From positions 1 through 32,082 of the forward strand of contig JAUQXA010000061.1 in the NCBI GenBank assembly GCA_030834895.1: a stretch of DNA of 32,082 nucleotides, read 5' to 3'. The translations under genes were made by a program, and so were the position numbers. This document shows, in pieces, positions 6,345 through 13,637 of the stretch. The notes under the pieces were generated by a model, which made no database searches, had not been told where the DNA came from, and saw nothing but the letters and a program-made list of their open reading frames with translations. The stretch is from Anaerolineales bacterium. GTDB taxonomy: Bacteria > Chloroflexota > Anaerolineae > Anaerolineales > Villigracilaceae. Numbering within the stretch: position 1 is the first letter of the stretch; the number at the start of each line of letters is the position of its first letter.

Positions 6345-9104
6345 ATGGCAAATGCAGACAATAATCTCAACAATAAAAATCGTTTTTTTGATGGACACAA
6401 GGCTGCACTTCAATGCATCACAGCTGCTTTGACACCTGCTGATCAAGCGCGTATTGCAACAGCGTACTTTGAAGGTTCCGGGTTTCAAGCGTTACAGAAT
6501 GTATTAATTGGCAAGAAAATTAAATTGTTGGTCGGGCGACAAGAAGGCGGCGAGGACAGCCTGCGAGAAGTTTTGCAGGAGTTTATTAACGAGCTTTCCT
6601 ATGGCCCGATGGAAAATCGGACGCGCTCCATGCGTCAAATGTTGGAAGCGCTTGAACAGGGTTTGATGACTGTATCCGTAGGAGCTACCTTTCCACAAGA
6701 TACTCCAGTCATGGATGCCAGATATATCTACCATCATGCCAAACTTTATATTGCAGATAAAACAACAGCCGTTGTGACCTCCGCAAATTTTTCCTATCAT
6801 GGGCTTTGTGTCAGCCGCGAGGCGGGAATTACTATCGATCATGCCGAGGATGTCGCCTATTTTGTAGAACGGTTTGACTATTACTTTGAAAAAGCACGCC
6901 AGATTACAGCGGACTTGATTGAAGCGCTACGCTCTTGGTTGAAGGCATATGATCCGTACACGATTTATGCAAGAGCATTACTGGAATTATATGGACTGCC
7001 ACAGGAGGGAGCTGCCCCACAGTTACCTCCTTTAGCAAAATATCAGGAAGGCGTTGTCTCCAGTGTGCTTCGTTCCATAACGGAACATGATGGAGCGTTT
7101 CTTATTGCATCCACCGGGTTGGGAAAGACTGTTATTGCCGCTCATGTTGCAGCCTATTTGCGGATGCAGGGAGATATCGACAGCGCCCTGGTCGTTTGCC
7201 CAGCAGGTTTAAGGGAAGTCTGGCGGCGCTCCATGCGTTCTGCCAGGGTTCCGAGTATAGAATTTTCCTATCACACCTTGACACGCAAAGATGGCGACTC
7301 GAATTTACCAATCCTTGAGCATGAATTAAAGCAAGTCAATCAACAAACATTGATCATTTTGGATGAATCTCACCGCCTTCGAAATGAAGAAGCCAACGGT
7401 GGAGATTTGCGCTTAAGCAACGACCGTATTCAAAAGGCAGCGCGTGATAAGGGCGCGAAAGTTTTACTGCTAACAGCAACACCTTACGGGAAGGATTTTT
7501 CTGAGGTTGAAAGCCAGCTTAGGTTGTTGCCGGCGCCCAAACAAGCTCAAAGCACTGAACTGGGTTTCACCGTTGAAACTCAATTATGGCAGGCGAAGCA
7601 ACTATCTGATTTGCCAGAACTACCCCCATGTACTGTATTAACTACACCTGATGTTGTTCGTCATTTTAGTAAGCAGGATGCAAATGGTGAGAGATTCGTT
7701 GTCTTCTCCGAAAACGACCAAAGGTATTTTCCAAGACGAATCTGCCTTAGGACAGTGCGGTATCAAAATCCTTTTGATGATTTTCTGGCTGATCTTTTCG
7801 AAAGCAAACTACTCTACAAAAAGATAGAACGCTTGGATAATCCACTTCAAGCATTTCTACCCTTGGACATGCCGCTCGTGGAAGGTGAACGTCTTGCGCT
7901 GCAAGAAGCTCTGTTCCTGCACCAGTTTTGTTCTTCACCAGCCGAAGTACAGAATGTGTGTATTCAGTTGGAAAGAGGAAACTACAACTATTCCTTTGCA
8001 AAGCAAAAGGAACTCACCACATTTGTCAACGAGAGACGAGCATTAGTGCAAAATGTGCTAAAACCCCGTAATGATCCGAAACTTGCTCACCTTGAACAAC
8101 TCATTAAAGAAGCAGGGAACGAGAAGGTCGTGGTGTTTTGTGAATATCATGAAACTGCGCGGTCTTTGAAAGACGGGCTAAAGAGGCTCATGCCTTCTCT
8201 CAAAACCGATACGACAGTAGATGCTCCTGACTTGGATGATCTTTTACGCAGATTTGCCCCAATTGCTAACGAAGTCCTGCCTGAAGAACGAACTGATAAA
8301 GAGGAAGTTCAAGTATTAATCGCTACTCGCTCCATGTCTGAGGGATTCAATATGCAGGATGCATCAATCCTGGTAAATTATGATTTACCCTGGACCGTGC
8401 TTCAGTTGGCACAGCGCATGGGGCGTGTTCTGCGTCCGTGGAGTGCGCCCAGAGATGTCGTCATCTATAACTTTGTGCCATCCACGATGGATCATGAACG
8501 AATCCGCCATGCCCGGAACTGGGAACACCGACTACAGGAACGGAGCCGCCAACATCGCTCACTAGCTCAAATCCCAGTGATGGTTCATAAGGAAAGCCAG
8601 CAGGGAGGCATGACTCAGGAAATTGAAATGGAAAAACTGGGACGTGAGATGTTCCTTGCAACTGATGCAAGCGCAGATTTGGATTTAGAACAGGTGATGG
8701 AATTCCTCCACACGGTAGAAGACCTGACTACCAGCACGTTCTATAATGATTTAGCGATTATTCCAAATCAAAATGAGATATTAAAATTGCCAGCAGGCAT
8801 CCGCAGTGCCATGAATAAGCCAGGACGAAAGCGTCTGTTTTTATTGTTAAGACGCGGTAGGAATAGAATTGACACAGTGATCGCCGATGTACATGGTAAG
8901 CCGATGGACGAAAGCAATCGTCGCGATGATGTGATGCGGATTATTCGATGTTTGCCCGAAACAGCCAAAGCCACCTTTGAAAGCTACCCTAATGAGGACG
9001 AATTTGATCTGTGGATCGAGCGTACACGCCAACACTGGGCTGATCAAAATGGACTAGATCCGGGCAAATTCCAGGTAATTTGTGCAATGGCGATTGTGCC
9101 TTGA
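6345..9104 (+). CDS. PLD-family nuclease fused to SF2 helicase
   Basis: A 919-aa protein. The N-terminal phospholipase-D-like nuclease domain carries one HKD motif, H131-A-K133-LYIA-D138, followed by TSANFSYHG. One motif implies a dimer for catalysis. The helicase has Walker A TGLGKT (about 257-262), DESH (340-343), TATP (377-380), a C-terminal lobe starting at VVVFCEYHE (about 595-603), and motif VI QLAQRMGRVLRP (about 687-698). The tail of ~220 residues is unassigned. Such HKD-helicase fusions are a known but poorly characterised prokaryotic class (COG3886-like), often in defence islands. It probably translocates on nucleic acid and cleaves it. It stands directly upstream of the XRE-ImmA promoter and appears to be its own transcription unit. 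Confidence 0.85.
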   Translation: MANADNNLNNKNRFFDGHKAALQCITAALTPADQARIATAYFEGSGFQALQNVLIGKKIKLLVGRQEGGEDSLREVLQEFINELSYGPMENRTRSMRQMLEALEQGLMTVSVGATFPQDTPVMDARYIYHHAKLYIADKTTAVVTSANFSYHGLCVSREAGITIDHAEDVAYFVERFDYYFEKARQITADLIEALRSWLKAYDPYTIYARALLELYGLPQEGAAPQLPPLAKYQEGVVSSVLRSITEHDGAFLIASTGLGKTVIAAHVAAYLRMQGDIDSALVVCPAGLREVWRRSMRSARVPSIEFSYHTLTRKDGDSNLPILEHELKQVNQQTLIILDESHRLRNEEANGGDLRLSNDRIQKAARDKGAKVLLLTATPYGKDFSEVESQLRLLPAPKQAQSTELGFTVETQLWQAKQLSDLPELPPCTVLTTPDVVRHFSKQDANGERFVVFSENDQRYFPRRICLRTVRYQNPFDDFLADLFESKLLYKKIERLDNPLQAFLPLDMPLVEGERLALQEALFLHQFCSSPAEVQNVCIQLERGNYNYSFAKQKELTTFVNERRALVQNVLKPRNDPKLAHLEQLIKEAGNEKVVVFCEYHETARSLKDGLKRLMPSLKTDTTVDAPDLDDLLRRFAPIANEVLPEERTDKEEVQVLIATRSMSEGFNMQDASILVNYDLPWTVLQLAQRMGRVLRPWSAPRDVVIYNFVPSTMDHERIRHARNWEHRLQERSRQHRSLAQIPVMVHKESQQGGMTQEIEMEKLGREMFLATDASADLDLEQVMEFLHTVEDLTTSTFYNDLAIIPNQNEILKLPAGIRSAMNKPGRKRLFLLLRRGRNRIDTVIADVHGKPMDESNRRDDVMRIIRCLPETAKATFESYPNEDEFDLWIERTRQHWADQNGLDPGKFQVICAMAIVP

Positions 9105-9109
9105 AATTC

Positions 9110-9168
9110 ATTTCTTCTCGGTTTACAAAATGCACAAAAAGGTGTAAAATTGTAAACCGAGAAGAAAT
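9110..9168. promoter_or_regulatory. Sigma70-type promoter inside a perfect 18-bp inverted repeat (operator)
   Basis: The left arm ATTTCTTCTCGGTTTACA (9110-9127) and right arm TGTAAACCGAGAAGAAAT (9151-9168) are exact reverse complements with a 23-base spacer. The plus-strand promoter TTTACA (9122-9127), 17-bp spacer, TAAAAT (9145-9150) lies between and over the arms, so the start of transcription falls in the right arm. A bound dimer would block RNA polymerase. The next gene encodes an XRE repressor with an ImmA/IrrE protease domain, so autorepression with proteolytic release is the natural reading. It is not a good terminator because no T tract follows. Confidence 0.8.
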
Positions 9169-9179
9169 GGAGGATGATC

Positions 9180-10241
9180 ATGTCAATAGGAGAGCGAATC
9201 AAGGGTGCGCGAAAACGGGCCAACTTGAGTTTGCGCGACCTGTCTGAAAAAGTGGGCGTTAGCGCCCAGGCAATTTCCAAATATGAACGCAATTTGGATG
9301 TGCCGGGGTCTTCTATATTGATTAAGTTAGCCAAATCACTGGAAGTGCGGGTGGAATATCTATTAAGACCACTTAGTATTTCCCTTTCCCAACCAAGTTA
9401 TAGAAGCTACCGGAGCAAATTGAGCATACAAGATGAGGAACTCATAAATGCTCAGGTACAAGACTGGCTGGAGCGATATGTAAGCATCGAAGAGATAGTC
9501 AATTTGCAGGCAAAATTCCATATGCCTGTAGTTAATCGTAAGATCGAACAACTCGACGATGCTGAAAAAGTGGCATTGGAACTCCGCAAATTCTGGCAAA
9601 TTGGGCTTGACCCAATTGAAAACTTAGTGGAGATCCTCGAGACTCAGGGCATCAAGGTTGGTATCATTAAGGGCGCTGATAACTTCGACGCATTAACCCT
9701 GGTGGCAAATGAAGCTATTCCGGTTATCGTTGCGAAGGCTGGCGTGCCAGGGGATCGCCAACGACTTAGCATTGCGCATGAACTCGGACATCTCATTCTG
9801 GAATTGCCAGAAGGCATGGACGAGGAAAAAGCGGCTTACCGGTTTGCGGGCGCGTTTCTCGTTCCGGAACCATCCGCGCGTCGAGAACTGGGGGACAAAC
9901 GTCAGCGGTTGGATTTTTACGAGCTTCATTTGCTCAAACACAAATATGGTATGAGTATGCAAGCCTGGATTTATCGCGCCCAAGACTTAAATATTCTTTC
10001 CAAAGCTGGCGCCGTTGCGATGTATCGTCAGTTCAACGCAAGTGGTTGGAAGCACCAGGAACCAGGAGACGCATACCCATCGGAAAGAACTGACCGTCTG
10101 GAAAGACTGGTTATACGAGCGTTAACCGAAGATATGATTTCGGAAACGCGAGCCGAGGAATTACTCGGCAAATCGCTGACGGAATTTTGGAAGCAGGCAA
10201 GCAAACAACATGATGGTCTCCCGCTCCCGATATATCATTGA
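9180..10241 (+). CDS. XRE-family regulator with ImmA/IrrE metallopeptidase domain
   Basis: A 353-aa protein. The N-terminal XRE helix-turn-helix (about 3-58) contains RDLSEKVGVSAQAISKYERN. The C-terminal ImmA/IrrE (COG2856) peptidase domain has the zinc motif HELGH at about 200-204, followed by EEKAAYRFAGAFLVP with the third-ligand acidic region. Proteins of this build repress their own operon, and the protease type cleaves repressors after stress (ImmA, IrrE/DdrO). I start at the second ATG (9180) because GGAGG at 9169-9173 is ideally spaced for it; the ATG at 9174 is too close. Its 3' end overlaps the PIN gene by 32 bases, so the two are translated together. Confidence 0.88.
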   Translation: MSIGERIKGARKRANLSLRDLSEKVGVSAQAISKYERNLDVPGSSILIKLAKSLEVRVEYLLRPLSISLSQPSYRSYRSKLSIQDEELINAQVQDWLERYVSIEEIVNLQAKFHMPVVNRKIEQLDDAEKVALELRKFWQIGLDPIENLVEILETQGIKVGIIKGADNFDALTLVANEAIPVIVAKAGVPGDRQRLSIAHELGHLILELPEGMDEEKAAYRFAGAFLVPEPSARRELGDKRQRLDFYELHLLKHKYGMSMQAWIYRAQDLNILSKAGAVAMYRQFNASGWKHQEPGDAYPSERTDRLERLVIRALTEDMISETRAEELLGKSLTEFWKQASKQHDGLPLPIYH

Positions 10242-10707
10242 TACAAATGTATTGATTGATCTGCATCGCGGGCAAATCCTCAAGCAGTTCTTTGCCTTGC
10301 CGCATCTCTTCATCTCTCCTGATGTTGTCATAGATGAATTGCATGAACCTGACGGTGGCATGTTGATGAGTCTCGGTTTACAGCGGGGTGAATTGAGCGG
10401 GGAAAGAGTGTTGGAAGTTGAAGCCTTATCAGTTCATCATCGCAATATTGCGGTGAACGACTTATTTGCCCTGGTACTGGCAGCAAGTACGAGACTGACC
10501 CTTCTGACAGGCGACAGCCGTCTGCGCAACCTCGCGGCAAAACATAACGTTCGTGTTCATGGCACATTGTGGATTTTGGATGAAATGGTTGCCCAACGCA
10601 CTTTGAAGTCAGTGGAGGCGCGTCGGGCTCTGAACAACATGCTAGACAATGGCAGTCGCTTTCCTCTGGCGGAATGCCAAACCAGGTTGAGACAATGGGA
10701 AAGATAA
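10210..10707 (+). CDS. PIN-domain RNase (putative toxin)
   Basis: A 165-aa PIN-domain protein. Acidic residues are visible in IIDTNVLIDLH (D11), VVIDELHEP and LLTGDSRLRNLA, and the later VHGTLWILDEM is typical of the DUF3368-like PIN group. PIN proteins are Mg-dependent RNases and often toxins. The gene overlaps the 3' end of the XRE-ImmA gene and has no clear ribosome binding site of its own, indicating translational coupling. XRE/ImmA-type proteins are known partners of PIN or other toxins, so this is plausibly a toxin-antitoxin-like pair. Two tandem ATGs (10210 and 10213) could serve as start. Confidence 0.8.
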   Translation: MMVSRSRYIIDTNVLIDLHRGQILKQFFALPHLFISPDVVIDELHEPDGGMLMSLGLQRGELSGERVLEVEALSVHHRNIAVNDLFALVLAASTRLTLLTGDSRLRNLAAKHNVRVHGTLWILDEMVAQRTLKSVEARRALNNMLDNGSRFPLAECQTRLRQWER

Positions 10708-10744
10708 AGAGAGTAAAATCAAGAATTAGAGATAGAGGAATACT

Positions 10745-10929
10745 ATGGGTATAGAACCAGAAACAATCCAAAAGGTGATTGAAAACTTCCTTTATGGTCT
10801 TTCCATTCCATTTAGGATGATTAATCTGTAATACCTGATGATTGGGAAATTGCATTTTGGGCTGTTGGCATCATAGTTGGTATTTTCATTGGCGTTACCG
10901 CATATATTCGCAAAAGAAATTCCTATTAA
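10745..10929 (+). pseudogene. Frameshifted small membrane protein
   Basis: After a GAGG ribosome binding site, an ATG at 10745 opens a 28-codon frame that ends at TAA 10829-10831. The sequence then continues in another frame as IPDDWEIAFWAVGIIVGIFI and on to a stop at 10927-10929, with one strong transmembrane helix and a basic end (YIRKRNSY). Joined, they would give a ~61-aa single-pass membrane protein. A single-base loss near 10825-10833 explains the break. It could instead be programmed frameshifting or a sequencing error. The family is unknown. Confidence 0.45.
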
Positions 10930-10942
10930 AATAGTTACGAAC

Positions 10943-13594
10943 ATGTCACTTTCCGAAAAAGCCACCCGTAAGCAACTGATTGACAAGGCGCTCCTCTCCT
11001 CTGGTTGGGAGCCGATAGTCCGCGCAGGAACAGAGCGCCAACGTGGACTTGTCGCTTTGGAGGAGTACCCGACCGAAAATGGTCCAGCAGATTACGCGCT
11101 ATTCCATCGCGAACAGCCATTAGCCATTGTGGAGGCAAAAAAACTGTCGATTGGACCGCAAAATGTCTTGCAGCAAGCTCTGCGATATGCAAGTGGGATT
11201 AAAAGCAGCCAATTCAATTTCAATGGGTATCACGTTCCTTTTGTGTATTCCACTAATGGGGAATTGATCTATTTCCAAGACTTACGACAGCCAAATAGCC
11301 GTTCGCGACAGGTAAGCAGATTTCACACTCCCGAAGCCTTGCGCGAAATGTTGGATCGCAATGATAGGACTACTCACGATTGGCTTCGGTCAAATCTCGT
11401 TAACCATTCTCTCCTGCGACCATACCAACGTGGCGCCATTGAAGGCGTTGAACAGGCTCTCATAGACGGGAAGCGTCGAATGCTCGTAGCAATGGCAACA
11501 GGCACAGGTAAAACCCTGACTACCATTGCCCTGCTCTACCGCCTGATGAAATCTGGACTGGCAAAACGTGTATTGTTCCTTGTCGATCGCCGCGCACTGG
11601 CGGCACAAGCTGTGACTGCCTTCAATAAATTTGAGGCTGAGCGCGGATTGAAATTCAATCAGATTTACGAAGTCTACAGCCAACGCTTCCGTCGTGAAGA
11701 TTTGGAAGATGACAAGTTTGATCCTCGCGTATTACCAACTTCATACCTGACCAATCCTGATGTAGGACAGACTTTCGTTTACGTAAGCACCATTCAGCGA
11801 ATGAGGATCAATCTCTTTGGGATGCCCGAAGGAATGCCAGGTGCGGATGCAGATGATGAAACCGATGCCGACTTGCTCAATATCCCCATTCATGCCTTCG
11901 ATGTCATCGTCGCGGATGAATGCCATCGCGGGTACACCTCTTCGGAAGAAAGCAAATGGCGCGAAGTACTCGATCATTTTGATGGAGTCAAAATTGGTTT
12001 GACGGCTACACCTGCCGTACACACGAAAGCCTATTTCAACGATATTGTTTACCGTTACGAATATGATCGTGCTGTACGGGAAGGGTTCCTGGTTGATTAC
12101 GATCCTGTTCTGATCCAGTCTGAAATCACAATGAAGGGCGCCTTCCTGAAACCAGGCGAAGAAGTGGCACTCAAAGACCGTGAGTCGGGACAGATGAAGT
12201 TCGAATTCCTGGAGGATGAGCGTGAACTCCCCGCCCCCGCCATTGATATGGAATGGGCGGCGCCCGACCGCGATCGTAAGATCGTTCAGGAACTTGCCAA
12301 GTATCTGCGCGAACAAGAGGCAGCCACCAAACGTTTTCCGAAGACACTTATCTTCGCACACAACGATCTACCGCATGTCTCACATTCAGACCGACTTGTA
12401 GAAATGTTGCGCGATGAGTTTGGTCGCGGAGATTCGTTCGTCCAAAAGATTACGGGCAGTCCTTCGGTGGATCGTCCGCTCCAACGCATTCGCGAATTTC
12501 GCAACCGACCCGAACCAGGGATTGTTGTGACCGTGGATTTACTTTCGACAGGTGTGGATATTCCCGCGTTGGAGAACATCGTTTTCCTGCGCCCTATTCG
12601 TTCACGAATTCTCTTCGAGCAGATGATGGGACGTGGCACGCGGCTTTGTGATGAGATTGGCAAAACGAAATTTACAGTCTTCGACGCGGTTGGCGTGATG
12701 GAGTATTTCTCACGCGCCTCAGGGTTTACTGCCGATCCGCCTGATAAGCCCACACGCACGGTGGCAGAAGTCATCGAAGCCATCTATGGTAATGTGGATA
12801 CGGAGCACAATCTGCGCGTGTTGACTCGCCGACTGCAACGGATCGCAAAAGATGTGTCCGCCGAGGGCAGGGAGGATTTCAAGCGCTTCATCCCGAATGG
12901 CGACATTACTTCCTTTGCGCGTGATTTGCCAGATGCCATCGAGCGTGACTGGTCTGGGACAATGAACCTTTTGCGAACTGCTGATTTCCAGAAAATGTTG
13001 GTGAATTACAAACGCGCCCAGCGTGTGTTTGTAATTGCCGACTCTCCGCAAGATGTCGTTGTTTCAGGTTATTTGATTCACACAGCAGATGGTCGCTCCG
13101 TGCGCCCAAGTGATTATCTGACTGCCTTCCAAACCTTTGTGCGCGAGAATCCCGCCCACGTGGAAGCCATTGAAATCCTGCTGCAACGACCCGCCGAATG
13201 GGATACAGGTGCCTTGCGCGAACTCCGCCAAAAGTTGAGCGCCCAGCCCGAAGGGTTCACTCAAGACCGACTGCGCCGCGCCTACCAACACGAACTGGCA
13301 GATATGATCTCCATTGTCAAACATGCCGCAAAGGGAGAGCCTTTGCTCTCGGCTGAAGAGCGCGTGGATCATGCCTTGAATCGCCTGCGAGCAAGTCGTG
13401 AATTTACAGAACAACAGGAACGTTGGCTGAGTTTGATTCGCAATCATCTGATCGAGAATCTGGCGATTGATAAGCAGGATTTCGACTTGATCAACTTCAC
13501 ACATGCAGGAGGGACATGGGGACGTGTGGATCGTGACTTTGGCGGACAACTTAAGGGATTATTGACCGAGATTAATACCTCAATAGCGCAATAA
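10943..13594 (+). CDS. hsdR: Type I restriction enzyme R subunit
   Basis: An 883-aa EcoEI-type HsdR. The N-terminal nuclease motif is D50 plus E64-A-K66 (VEAKK). The SF2 translocase has Walker A TGTGKT (186-191), DECH (325-328), TATP (about 354-357), and motifs V/VI in LLSTGVDIPALENIVF and QMMGRGTRLC. A C-terminal helical domain for assembly follows. It cuts DNA after ATP-driven translocation when bound to HsdM/HsdS at unmodified sites. I start at ATG 10943, where the family sequence begins; an in-frame ATG at 10877 would overlap the small membrane frame. It is separated from hsdM by an unrelated gene. Confidence 0.95.
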   Translation: MSLSEKATRKQLIDKALLSSGWEPIVRAGTERQRGLVALEEYPTENGPADYALFHREQPLAIVEAKKLSIGPQNVLQQALRYASGIKSSQFNFNGYHVPFVYSTNGELIYFQDLRQPNSRSRQVSRFHTPEALREMLDRNDRTTHDWLRSNLVNHSLLRPYQRGAIEGVEQALIDGKRRMLVAMATGTGKTLTTIALLYRLMKSGLAKRVLFLVDRRALAAQAVTAFNKFEAERGLKFNQIYEVYSQRFRREDLEDDKFDPRVLPTSYLTNPDVGQTFVYVSTIQRMRINLFGMPEGMPGADADDETDADLLNIPIHAFDVIVADECHRGYTSSEESKWREVLDHFDGVKIGLTATPAVHTKAYFNDIVYRYEYDRAVREGFLVDYDPVLIQSEITMKGAFLKPGEEVALKDRESGQMKFEFLEDERELPAPAIDMEWAAPDRDRKIVQELAKYLREQEAATKRFPKTLIFAHNDLPHVSHSDRLVEMLRDEFGRGDSFVQKITGSPSVDRPLQRIREFRNRPEPGIVVTVDLLSTGVDIPALENIVFLRPIRSRILFEQMMGRGTRLCDEIGKTKFTVFDAVGVMEYFSRASGFTADPPDKPTRTVAEVIEAIYGNVDTEHNLRVLTRRLQRIAKDVSAEGREDFKRFIPNGDITSFARDLPDAIERDWSGTMNLLRTADFQKMLVNYKRAQRVFVIADSPQDVVVSGYLIHTADGRSVRPSDYLTAFQTFVRENPAHVEAIEILLQRPAEWDTGALRELRQKLSAQPEGFTQDRLRRAYQHELADMISIVKHAAKGEPLLSAEERVDHALNRLRASREFTEQQERWLSLIRNHLIENLAIDKQDFDLINFTHAGGTWGRVDRDFGGQLKGLLTEINTSIAQ

Positions 13595-13637
13595 CCCTCC
13601 TTCGCTGAATCAGTGTCAGGGAACGCAAATTATTAAT

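Noticed and set aside
6345..9104. Mokosh-type helicase-PLD defence protein
   Set aside because: As I recall, Mokosh combines an SF1-type helicase with a C-terminal PLD domain. Here the PLD domain is N-terminal and the motor has SF2 motifs, so only the general idea is shared.
9110..9168. Terminator for the PLD-helicase
   Set aside because: The stem is long but is followed by GGAGGATG and not by a T tract, and it encloses a promoter.
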